The notes under the pieces are model-generated. The model was not told where the DNA came from, searched no databases, and saw only the letters and a list, made by a program, of their open reading frames with translations. From Elusimicrobiales bacterium (GTDB taxonomy: Bacteria; Elusimicrobiota; Elusimicrobia; Elusimicrobiales; UBA9959): 64,000 nucleotides of DNA. Shown in pieces: positions 1 through 12,000 of the stretch. Location: contig JAQTZB010000001.1 of assembly GCA_028688015.1 (NCBI GenBank), positions 163,563 to 227,562 of the forward strand. The letters run 5' to 3'. A program made the position numbers and the translations under genes. Each line of letters starts with the position of its first letter. The stretch's first letter is position 1.

Positions 1-3000
1 TCACCTTGTCGCCGGACTCCACCTGGTAGATGTACACGCCGCCTTTCACGAACGCGCCGGCCTGGTCCTTGCCGTTCCAGAACATCCAGGCGCCCTCGTA
101 CTCCAGGTTGCGCCGCACCAGCGCTCCCGTGATATCGAAGATCCTGATGGTCACTTCCGCCCCTTCCGGGTTCTCGAAGTAGAACCGGGCGCGGTTGACG
201 TCGACGGAGGCCTCGTCGGGGGTGAAGACGCGCGGCGAGACCTTGGTAAAGCTGAACGAGGCGGCCAGCGGGGCGGCCCTGACGGCGAACTGGCCCAGCA
301 CGCGGGAGTAGGTGGAGATCTCCCTGTTGACCACGTCGAGGTCGCCGCCGATCTTGATCCATTCCACGCCGTTGTACCAGAACAGCGCGCGCTGGCCGCT
401 GACGGCCGACGCGCCGGCGCCGCCGGTGGGATAGGCGAGGGTGATCTTGATGCCCCGCCTGTCGTTGGTCTTCAGGCTGGCGGCCAGCTCGGAGGGCGCG
501 TTGTGGGCGGTTATATTGTAGGCGACCTCGTAGCCGGGGGCGGCTTCTTCCTCGACCCTGATGTCGATCGGGGCCGCGGGCGAGATCTTGTCCATCACTA
601 CGCCGGGGATCTTTACCCAGGCCGCCGCGCCGTTGGCGTTTTCGGGGCTCATGTAGTAGTAATTCGGCACGCGCTCTGGGTCCTCGATCTTGCTGGGAAC
701 TTCCACTATGATCGAAGTCTCGGCTCCCCCGCTCTGCTGGTTGTCGTCGAGCTTGGTCTTGATCTTGATGAAGGTGGTCTGGTTCTCGTCCACCTGCACC
801 GTGCAGGTGGTGGAGCTGCCGGCCACGGCCGTGCTGGCGGTCACGCCGCCGCGCAGCGAGGCCGACTGCTCTATGATGTAGCTGGCCACCGCCGCGGACG
901 AGACCGTGACCGGCGTCCAGGCCAGCGTCACGGAGGTGGACGTGACCTCCGCCTTGAAGGCCGGGGGTTCCGGCTGCTGCCTGAACACCACGGAAATGGT
1001 CCCGGTGGCGTCGGTGGCGTTGTAGCCGGCGTCGCCCGCGAAGGAGGCCAGGTAGACATAGGTGCCGCTGGAGGCCGGGGCGGTGAAGGTGGACAGCGCC
1101 AGGCCCAGGGCGTTGGTGGTGGAGACGACCGTCAGGCCGCGGAAAGTGAGGGTCAGCGCCTTGCCCTGCACGGGGTAAGCGGCCCCGGTCATCAGGGTGG
1201 CCGACGCGGAGAACACCTCGCCCGTGCCCACGATGACGTCGTAGCCGCGCAGGAAGGTGCTGAAGCCCTTGGAGGCTATGAGCATGGACCCGGTGTCGGA
1301 GGCCGGCACGTATTGCGCGTCCCCGGCGAAGCGGGCGGTGAAGAAGTAGTCGCCGGCCAGCGCCGGGGCGACGAAGGCGACCTCGGCCGAGCCGGTGGAG
1401 CTGGTCACCCCCGAGAGGGTCTCCGTGGCCACGCCGTTGAAGAACTCGAAGACCACGGTTTTCGCGGCGATGTAGGCCCCGGTCAGTTCGTCGCGGAGCA
1501 CGGCCTTGGCCAGGAAGGTGTCGCCTGCGTAGGCGACCACGTCCCTGGCGGTCAGGGAGTCCGGGTAGCGCAGCGCGGTCAGCGTGTTGGTGCCGGAGGC
1601 GGCGGAATAATCCAGGTCTCCGGCGAAGGACGCGGTGAGCTGGTAGGTGCCGCTGGAGACGGGGGTCGTGAAGGCGGCGGTGGCCAGGCCGACGGCGTCC
1701 GTGAAGCCGGCCGCCGTGAAGGTGGCCACCCCGTTGAAGAACTCGAACAGCAGGACCTTGCCGGGGACGGGCAGGTCGGTGGCGGTCAGGGTGCCCGAGG
1801 CCGTGAAGACGGCGCCGATATAGGCGGCGGCCGGGTCCAGCACCAGCTTGGTGCGGATCGCGCCGGTGCCGTCGTCCACGAAGACGGTCAGCGCGGCGGT
1901 GGAGACGTAGGGCAGGTAGACGGCGTCGCCGTCTTCGAACCTGGCCGTCAGGACGAAGGTGCCGGTGGAGGCCGGGGAGACGAAGGCGGCGGTAGAGAGG
2001 CCGGTGACCGAGGTGAACGAAACGGTGGTCTGGGTGTAGGTGCCGCAGTTGAGCTCGAAGATGACGGGCTTGCCGGGGATGGGCTGGCCGGCCAGCGCGC
2101 TGCCGTTGACGTTGTCGTAGAAGCGGGCCTCAACGCCGACGTTCTTGGAGGGCGTGGCCTGGGCGTTCATGGCCAGCAGCAGCGACTCGCGGCGGATGAC
2201 GTTCACCACGTTGGCCGTGTCGCTGGAGGCCACGTAGTTGGTGTCCCCCTCATAGGCCGCCTCGTAATTGTAGGTGCCTGTGGAGGCCAGCAGGTTGGTC
2301 GGGAAGGAGGCCGTGGCCTTGCCGATCTCGTTGCTGGCGCTGGTGACGGAGCTTCCCTCGAAGGTGAAGGTTATGGGCAGGCCCTGCAGCTGCACGCCTA
2401 TGGAGTCCCTTATGGTGGCCTCGGCGGGCAGGGGCTCGTAGATCTTAAGCGTTATGCCGCCGCGGGCGTCCAGCGTGGTCAGGTTCAGCGCTATCGTGAC
2501 CGGCGAGGACGAGGAACTGCCGGTATAGGCGACGCCGTCGCCCACGAACTCGGCGCCGTAGAAGGAGGTGCCGGTGGAGGCCGGGGCTGCGAAGGTGACG
2601 GAGGAGCCGCCGAACGCGTCGGTGAAGGCGGTCAGCGTGGACCCCTCGAAGTAGAAGCTCAGTGTGCTGCCGGCTATGCCGAATTGGGAGGTGACGTCCA
2701 CCAGGCGGGCCGCCAGCTGCAGCGGCGCGCCCAGCTTGGCGGAGACCTCCGAGGTGAACAGGATGGTGGGGCGCGGGCCCACCGTGGCGGTGCCGGTGCC
2801 GTTGGCGGCCGCGTAGCGCTCGTCGCCGTAGAAGGCGGCGTAGTAGCTGTAGGTGCCTGAGGACGCCGGCGCGGTGAAGACGTACCGGGCCTCGCCCTGC
2901 GCGTCGGTGGTGACGCTGCCGAAACCGCCCTCGAAGTTGAGGTCCACGCTGAGGCCCTGCACGGGCTGGTTGAAGGCGTCCTTGAGCTGCACCCGCGCGG

Positions 3001-6000
3001 TGAACGTGCTGGCGGCCAGCAGGTCGGTGACGTTATAGGACAGCATGGTGACGGGGCGCAGCGTGACAACTACGGAGCCGGGCTTGGAATCCGGGGAATA
3101 GGTGTCGTCGCCGTGGAAAGTGGCCTGGTAGCTGACCGTGCCGGAAGAGAAAGGCGCGAAGAAGGTAGCGGACGCCATGCCCCCGCCGTCGGTGTTGGCC
3201 GTTATTGTGGTCCCGTTGAAGAGGAAATCTATGTCGCGCCCGCTCACGCCGGCGAGCAGGCCGGGGTCGTAGAGCGTCGCCGTGGCCGTGAAGGAACTGT
3301 AGGCCGAGGTAAAGGCGGTTATCGGGATAACCACGGAGGGGCGCAGCGTCACTACCAGGGTGCCGGTGGCGTTGCTGGCGGAATAGATGGAGTCGCCGTC
3401 GAAATGGGCCGTGTAGAAATAGGTGCCGGACGAGGCCGGGGCGCTGAAGGTGGAAGAGGCGATGCCCGACTGGCCGGCCGCGTTGGTGATGCCGGACTTT
3501 TCCGCCGCTATGAACTTGAAGCGGATGGGCTTGTCGTCCAGGGTCATCGACAGGTAGTCGGTGAGCTTGGCCTTGGCCGTGAACTCTCCCAGCGAGATAG
3601 TTTCGTCGTCGAAGGCGACCAGCGAGGTCAGCAGGCCCACCTTCACCAGCGCCGCGGCGCTGGAGGTGGTGTAGGTGTAGTTGCCCTCGAAGGTGGCGGT
3701 GTAGTTGTAGACGTCGGGCGTGAGCGACACGCTGAAGGTGATGGAGGCGACGCCCACCGCGTTGGTGGTAGCGTAGCCCTCGGCCTTCTTGACGTCGTTG
3801 CGGTCCTTGAAGACGAACTTGACCGGGACGCCGGGCACGTAATAGCCGGGCAGGTCTTCCAGCGCGGGGTCCACCAGCCTGGCGGTCAGGGTGAACGGCT
3901 CGCCCACGTTGGCGTTGGCGTCGTTCACCTCCACGCGCGTCTCGCGGGTGCCCACCGTGACGGCGCCGGTGGCCGAGGTCAGCGCGTAGACCGTGTCGCC
4001 GGCGAAGTCCACGGTGTAATAGTACACGCCTGAGGAGATCGGCGCGGAGAAGTTAACCAGGGCCAGGCCGGCGGCGTCGGTGGCCGCGGTGCTGGTAACC
4101 CCGTTGAAGCTGAAGCCGATTTCCTTGCCGGCCACCACGGTGGCGAGGCGCACGTCATAGAGGGTGGCGCTGGCGGTGAAGACCTCCAGGGCCACCGTGC
4201 CCGCGTCCGAGGGCGCCAGCGCCGTGGGGCGCTGCATGACGGCCACGGTGGAGGTGGCCGCGGCCGCGGCGTAGGTGGCGTCGCCGGCGAAGTCCGCCGC
4301 CAGCTCATAGTCGCCGTTGGCGGCCGGGGTCTGGGAGTAGGTGGCCGTGGCCACGCCGAGCGCGCTGCTCTCCGCGGAGGCGCTTACGCCGTCGAGCAGG
4401 TAGGAGACCAGGCGTCCCTGCAGCGGGGCCCCGGTGGCGAGGTCGCGGATGGACGCGGAGGCCAGGTAGGTCTCGAAGGGATAGACCGAGCCGTCGGCGG
4501 CGGTGAGGGCGGCCGGGCGCTGGAGCACCGTAACGGCGCGGCTGGAATAGCTGGCGTCGTAGATGGCGTCTCCGTCGAAGGCCGCCTCCACCACGTAAGT
4601 GCCGGAGGAGGCCGGGCCCGCGAAGGTCGAGACCGCCACGCCGCCCGGGTCGGTGACGGAGCTGAAGTCCTCCGCGCGGAAGGTGAAAGTGAGGGTCCTG
4701 CCGGCGGCGTAGACCACGGGGTTATTCTTGTCGCTCAGCGTGGCGGTGGCGGTGAACACGTCGAGCGCCAGGATCGTGGCCGGGTCTATGGTGATGGCCG
4801 ACAGGCGCCGCAGCACGGAGACCGGCGCGCTGGAGGCGGAGGCCTGGTAGCGCGCGTCCCCCGCGAAGGAGACGTCCAGGCGCAGCGTGCCGCTGGACGA
4901 CGGGGCCATGAAGGTGGAGACTGCCACGCCGCCCGGGCCGGTCAGCGCCGTGAAGCTGCTGCCCTGGAAAACGAAGAGCAGCGGCTTGCCCGTTGGCGGC
5001 GCGCCCGGCGCCAGGGTGTCGGTAAGCGTGGCGGTGGCGGTAAAGATCTCCCCCGCGCGGGTGAGCACCCAGTCGGGCGCCAGGCCCACGGGGCGCCGGT
5101 CCACCAGCAGCTGCGCGGTGGTATTGTTGGGCAGGTAGCGGGCGCTGCCGCCGAAGTTCAGGGCCGCGTAGAAGGTGCCGCTGGAGGAAGGCGCGGAGAA
5201 GGTGGCTACGGCCACGCCGTCGATGTCCGCGGGCGAGATGAAAGTGGCGCCGGCGAAGACGAACGCGACGGTGGAGCCTGAGACCGCGTCGGCGTTCAGC
5301 GCGTCGGAGAGGGTCAGCGTGGAGGTGAAGACCTCCTCAATGATGCCGGCCATGGCCGGGGCGGCCAGCAGTACGGGGCGCCGCAGCACGGTCAGCGTGC
5401 CCGTGGAGTTGGCGGCCGCGTAGGTGGCGTCGCCGGCGAAAGAGGAGTTCAGCTGGAAAGTCCCGGAGGAGTTAGGCGCGGTGAAGCCGGCCGAGGCCTT
5501 GCCGCCCGCGCCGGTGGCGGCCGCGGAGCTGGCGCCGAAGGTGAAGAGCACCGTCCTGGAGCCGATAGGGGCCAGGGTGGCCTGGTCCACCAGCGTGGCC
5601 GTGGATGTAAAGGGTTCGTCTATGGTGCCCAGGGAATTATCCTGCATCAGCAGGACCTGGCGCGCGGTGACGGCTACGGAGCCGTAGGCGTACGCGGGAT
5701 AGAAAGTGTTGTCCCCGGTGAAGTCGACGCGGTACTGGTAAGTGCCTGTGGACGCCGGCGCGGCGAAGGTGGACACGGCTACGCCGGCGGGGGTCGTCAC
5801 GCCGCTGTTCGTGATGGTGCTCCCCCCCACGAAGAAGCTGAAGCGGACCGTAGCGCCCGACAGTTTCTGGACCGGCAGTTTCAGGTCGGCCAGCGTGGCG
5901 GTGGCCGTGAAGACGTCCAGCGCCTTGACCGTGACCGGGTCCGGCGTCAGCAGGGCCTGGCGCTTGTTCACCAGCACCGACAGCGCGGTGGTGGTAGAGT

Positions 6001-9000
6001 CGTACAGCGCGTCGCCGGAGAACGAGGCCTGCAGCGAGTAGGTGCCGGAGGCCACCGCGGCCGAGTAGGTGGAATAAGCCACGCCGGAGCCCTGGGTAAG
6101 GGCCAGGAAGGGCTCGGTCTCGAAGTTGAAGACCAGTTGTTTACCGGGCACCGGGGCCGAGAGATAGTTGGAGAGGGTGGCGGTGGCGGTCAGCACCTCG
6201 TTCATGGTGACGGTGATGGCGGGCCCGGCCAGCCAGGTCGGGTAGCGCAGGGCCGTTACGGTGCGCGTGGCCACGTTGGGGTTGTAGCTGGCGTCGCCGG
6301 CGTACGAGACCTGCAGCGCGAAGGGGCCGGAAGAGGACGAAGCCGTGTAGGTAGTGGTAGCCACGCCCAAGCCGTTGGTCACGGCGGGCAGCGTGCTGGC
6401 CTGGAACAGGAAGGAGAGCGTTTTGACCGGCACGGTGCTGTTGCTGACCGCGTCGAACAGGGTGCCGGAGGGCGTAAAGGAACTGTTAATGATTATATTG
6501 GCGGGCCCGGCCAGGGTCAGCCGGCTGTTGCGCCGCGCCAGCGTGACGCTGCTGGCGTAGACGGAGGTTGCGAAATAGGTGGCGTCTCCGGGGGACCAGA
6601 TATTCAGGAAATAGGTGCCTGAGGAGGCAGGCGCCGCGAAATTGGTCGTACCCGAGCCCAGGCCGGCCGTGTTGACGGTCTGCGTGGCGACGTTCTGCAG
6701 CGAGAAGCTCAGGGGGTGCCCGTTGACCGGCGCGGAGCTGACGCTGTCGTAGAAGGTGCCGCTGGCGGTGAAAACGTCGAAGACCCGGGTAGAGACGAAC
6801 ACGCCCCTGACGAAAGCGCTGCGCTTGGTCACGCTCAGGGGCACCAGGGTGGAGGTGGAGGCGTAGGTGGCGTCGCCGGCGAAGGCGCCGGTCACAGTGT
6901 AATTCCCCGCCGCGGCGGTAGCCTGGTAGGAGGCCGTGGCCAGGCCCACGGCGTCGGTCACCGCGCCGGTGCTGGGCGTGCCGGTCCAGCTGAAGGTGAA
7001 GACCACGGGGCGCGCGGCCAGCTGCAGGGCGCCGTTGTTGGGGTCGGTCAGCGTAGCGGTGGTCCTGAAGATGTCCAGGGCGACGGCGGAGACGGGGTTG
7101 AGCGCGATGGCCGTCTGGCGCTGGGTGACGGTTACGGTTATGGTGCTGGCGCTGGTGCCGTAGAGCGGGTCCCCGTCGAAGTAGGCGTTCAGCTTGTAGG
7201 TGCCGGAGGAGGCCGGGGCCGCCCAGGAGGAGCCCGCCACGCCGAAGCCGTCGGTCGTCACGTTGAAAGTGCTGCCCTGGAAGACGAAGCGCATGGGCTT
7301 GGCGGTCACCGTGAAATTATCGATGTCCCTGAGCGTGACCGTGGCGTAGAACACGTCCAGCGCGCTCACCGTGACGTTGGTGAAGGGCACTACGCTGGTG
7401 GGGCGGCGCAGCACGGTCAGGGCCAGCGTGGTGGAGCTGGGGAAGTATTTGTAGTCGCCCGCGAACTCCACCGGCAAGGAGTAGGCGCCGGTGGCTACGT
7501 TGGCCGTAAAGACGGCGGTGGAGCGGCCCACGGCGTTGGTGAGCGGGAACAGCGTGCTGCCGTTGAAGGTGAAGCCGACGGGCTTATTGGGCACGGTGCT
7601 GGTGAACATGTCCCACAGCGTGGCGGTGGTGGTGAACACCCGGTTGGCAATGGCGGTGGCGGCCACCGGCGTCAGGTAGGTGGAGCGCATGGCCGCCGTG
7701 ACCGTAGCCGTGGCCGGCGTCGGCAGGCTGGGCTCGTAGGAAGAGTCGCCGTTAAAGACCGCGCTTATCTGGTTGGCGCCGGTAGAGACGGTCACCGAGA
7801 AGGTGGCTACGGCCACGCCCAGCAGGCCGCCGGTGCCGGTCTTTGCGTTGAAGTTGCGGCCCTCGAAGGTGAAAAGAACGTCCTTGCCGGCCAGCAGCGC
7901 GCCGTTGTTGGAAAGCGTGGCGGTGGCCGTGAAGACCTTGTCTATTATGGTAGAGGCGTTCGCCAGCGAGAGCTGCGTGGGCCGGCGTGTGACGGTTACG
8001 GTCGCGGTGGAGGCCAGGCTGGGCGCGTAGGTGGCGTCGCCCAGGAAGAACCCCTCCACCTTATAGGTGCCGGACGAGGCCGGGGCCCCGGTAGACGCCG
8101 TGACTACCAGGCCGGAGGAGTTGGAGGCCGAGGTATCCTTGGTGCTGACGGCTACGGCCAGCCAGTTGAAGCTTATCCTGGCGAACTTGCCCGCCGGGGT
8201 GCTGGAACTGACCACGTCCCGGAAGGTGGCGGAGGCGAAGAAGGTGTCGTAAACCGACATCGTTATATTCTCGGGGGCCACCACGCAGTTGCGGCGCAGC
8301 ACCGTTATGGTGTTGCTGCCGCTGGAGACGGTATATTCCGGGTCGTTGACGTCCTCGAAGGCGCCGTCCAGGCGCCACGGCCCCGATGACGGGCCCGCGC
8401 TGAACTGCAGGAAGGCCTTGCCGGCTGCGTCGGTGACCAGGGCCGGCAGCTTGAGGCCTTTATAGGTGAAAGAGATCACCTTGCCCGCCACGGGCGCGCC
8501 CTTCCACCGCAGCGTGGCGGTGGCGTTGAAGACCTCCAGCGCGGTGGTGACTCCGGGGTCCACGGTGAGCCCGGTGACCCTCTTTGCCACGTTGACCTGG
8601 GTGGTGGTAGTGGTGGAGGTGTAGATGTCGTCGCCGGTGAAAGTGGCGGTGAGCGAGTACGTCTGGCCGCCGACTCCGGGCGCGGTGTAGGTGACGGTGG
8701 CCACGCCCAGCGCGTTGGTCACGGCCGACTGGGCGTCGACCCCGTTGAACAGGAAGTTCACGGTGCGGCCGGCTACCAGGGTGGTCGGCGAGAGGGTGTG
8801 GTCGCGCAGGGTGGCCGTGGCTATGAAGAGGGCGTTGACCTCGGTGTCCACTACCGGCGCGGTTATGCCGGAGGTGCGGCGCGTCACCGTGATGGTGGCC
8901 GAGGCGGCGCTGGCGTAGAAGGCCGTGTCGCCGGCGAAGGCCGCGTCCAGCCGGAAGGTGCCGGTGGAGAGGGGTATGAAGGTCCTGACGGCCTTGCCGT

Positions 9001-12000
9001 CTATGTCGGTTGGGTTCTGCCCCAGGAGGTTGCCGTTATAGGTAAAGCTGATCAGCTTGCTCTCTACCCCCGCCCCGCTGACTGCGCCCAGCAGGGTGGC
9101 GGTGCTGTAGTAGGTCATGTTGACCACTATGGTGCCGTCGGGCACGCTGAGCGTGGTGGAGGCCACGTTGACGGTGACCGGGTTGACCGGGTCGGCGCTG
9201 GCCGCGTAGGTGGCGTCGCCGGCGAAGGCCGCGGTATAGTTGTAATTGCCGGTGCTGAGCGGGGCGGTGAAGAGCACGGAAGTCTGGCCGTTGACGTCGG
9301 TGACTCCGGAGCTGTTGAAGGTGCCGCCGCCGGTGAAGACGAAGTCGAGCGTGTACCCTTCCAGCTTCTGGCCGAACTCGTCTATCAGGCTGGCGGAGGC
9401 GGTGAACTGCGCTCCGGAAGGGGCCGTCACGTCCGTGCCCGAAACGAAGGTCTGGCGCTTGCGCACTTCCACCTGCCGGTTGGTGGTGGTGATGTTGTAA
9501 ACCTGCGAGCCGTCGAAATTGGCGGAATACGGGTAGAAGGCGGCCGTGGCCGGCGCGGTGAAAGAGACGGAGGCCTTGCCGTCGGCGGCGGTGGTGCCGT
9601 AGAGGGTGCTGCCGTTGAAGACGAACCGGATCTGCTGGCCGGCCAGCGGCGTGGAGACGCCAACCAGGTCGAAGGTCTTGTCGGAGAGCGTGGCGGTTAT
9701 GGTGAAAGCGTTGTTGGTGGGCGTGGTGATGTCCACGGCGTCGATGTAGGTGACGCGGCGCAGCGAGGTGACGGTCCTGGTGTCGCTGCTGAGGGCGTAG
9801 ACGGAGTCTCCGGGGAAGGTGGCCGAGTACTGGTAGACGCCCGAGGAGACCGGCGCGGCGAAGGTGAAACTGGACACGCCCAGCGCGTTAGTCGCCCTGG
9901 AGCCGTTGACGTCCGGCTGCCTGTGGAAGACGAAACTGATGGTCTTGGCGGGGATCGTGCTGTTGTTCAGGTCCAGGTCCACCAGGGTGGCCGTGCTGAC
10001 GAAGTTCTCCTGGATATAGACCTGCGGCACGTCTAGCGCCGTGGTCTGCGTGCGGCGCTTGACCACCTGCACGGTGTTGGAGTTGTCCGCGGAACCGTTG
10101 TTGTCGGAATCCTCGGTGAACGAGGCCGTGTAGTTGTAGTTGGCCGGGACATAGGGCGCCCAGTAGGTGACCGTGGCCACGCCGATGGCGTTGGTGACCG
10201 CGCTGAGGTCTATGGTGGGGCCGGCCGTGCTGGTGAAGACGAAATTGATGGTTTTGCCAGCCAGCGGAGTGTTAGTGGCCCCGGTGGAGATATAAAGCGT
10301 CGCCTTGGCCTGGAAGCTGTTCCCGGCCGGTACGTTCGGCACGTCCTCCGCCGCCAGCATGGTGATGTTTTTCTCCACCACTACGGTGCCGGTGGTGGTG
10401 AACGGCATATAGGCCGGATCGCCGTCCGGGAAACGCGCGATGTATGTGTAAGTGCCGACGGACATGCCGGCGAAGGTTGCCTTGACCTTGCCGATCACCC
10501 CGGTTGAGCCCGTGACAAGCGTCTGCGTCGTGACGAGGACGATCTCCAGCGATTTGCTGTTGATCCCGGGGGAGCCCGCCTGCGACAGGTCCATCAGCTT
10601 TACCGTGATATCGATGGGTTTCTGCGCGCCTACGGTAAAGGGCTCGGAGTCCGGCATAATGTAGGTCTGCCGCCTGCCCACGCTTATCACCCTGGGGGAA
10701 GTAGTACCGTAGTTGTCGTGGAAATAGAAGGAGCTGGTGCCGGTGAAGGTGTAGCCCAGCAAGTACTTGCCGGCCGCCGGAGGCGTGTGGACGGTGGCGG
10801 TGGAGATGTTCCCGGCCAGTGTCACGCCGGGGCTCCAGGCGCTCCATTTGGCCTGGTTGTTGCAGTTGGTGAAATCGGAAGCTTCACAGGCGCCCGCGCA
10901 GGGCAGAGTGCAGATCCTGTAGGAGAAAGGATACCCGACAAGGTACGGATTAGCCTGCGGCCTGCTCCACCAGTCCAGGAGTTTGCCGTTGACCAACACG
11001 TCCTGGTCCGGGAAAGTTTCGGTAATGGAAGGCAGATCGAAATAGGCCGGGCTGTTGGCTATCACTATCTTGGAAGTAGTGTTATCGTAAACATCGGTCC
11101 CGCCGGTGGTGCCGACAGGGGAGTAAGTGCCGTTGCCGGGGAAGTTAACCGTGCACGGGTAAACCCCGGCTGTGGTCACATAGGAATACGGGGAACTGCT
11201 TATGGCGTGCCCGACCGGGGCGGCATAGCTGGTGACGCCCGTCCGGGTGGAGGTCAGGCAGACGAAGGTCATGGTCGACCCGCCCACGCCTTTCGCGTCG
11301 AAGGAATCGAATAAGGTGGCGCCCACGTTGAAAGCGTTGAAAGTGTGGGCGTAGTAGCTGCCCTCCATTACGCTGCCGGCGCCGGGGTACGCTCCGTAAT
11401 TAGGGGACAGGTAGGTAGGGCGCGTCTGTACGGAGACCGCCTTCTCCGAATCTTCGGCGCGGTTGGGATTATAAGAAAGGTCCCCGTAGAAATAGCCGTA
11501 GTAAGAGTAGGTGCCCGAAGACGGCGGCGATAGGAAAGTGACGCTGGCCACGCCGAGCGCGTTGGTTACGGCCGTCTGGGTGGAATTCTGGAAGACAAAG
11601 GTTATCGAGGAGTTGGCGATGTTCACGCCGGCTTGCTGGCCGTCGGAAAGGGTAGCAATGACGGTAAAGCTGGAGCTAGGCGCGTTGGCGCGGGAAGCGT
11701 AAGGCTGGGTGGGGTCGGTAACTATCCCGAAGAGCACCGGCCTGCGGTTGACCGTTATGGTGCCGCTGCTGGTGCTGGCGCCGTAGACGGAGTCGCCGGC
11801 GAAAGCGGCGGTGTAGCCGTAGGTGCCGGTGCTCGCCGGCGCTATGTAGGAAGTGGTCGACACGCCCCCTGAGGTCACTGCGTTGGACGTGTAGGTCACG
11901 GCATACGGCCTGAACGTAAAGACGATGGTCTTGGTTGCGGTCACCAGCTCGTTGCCGGCCTCTATGTCGCGCAGTTTGGCCGTGCCGATGAACTTGTAGT

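Noticed and set aside
503-2860. 785-aa plus-strand ORF, and similar plus ORFs at 3113-4033, 6716-8389, 8798-10036
   Set aside because: Gly/Arg/Val-rich antisense shadows of the repeat-encoding minus-strand giant gene; no recognisable domains, while the opposite frame is a clear Ig-repeat protein.
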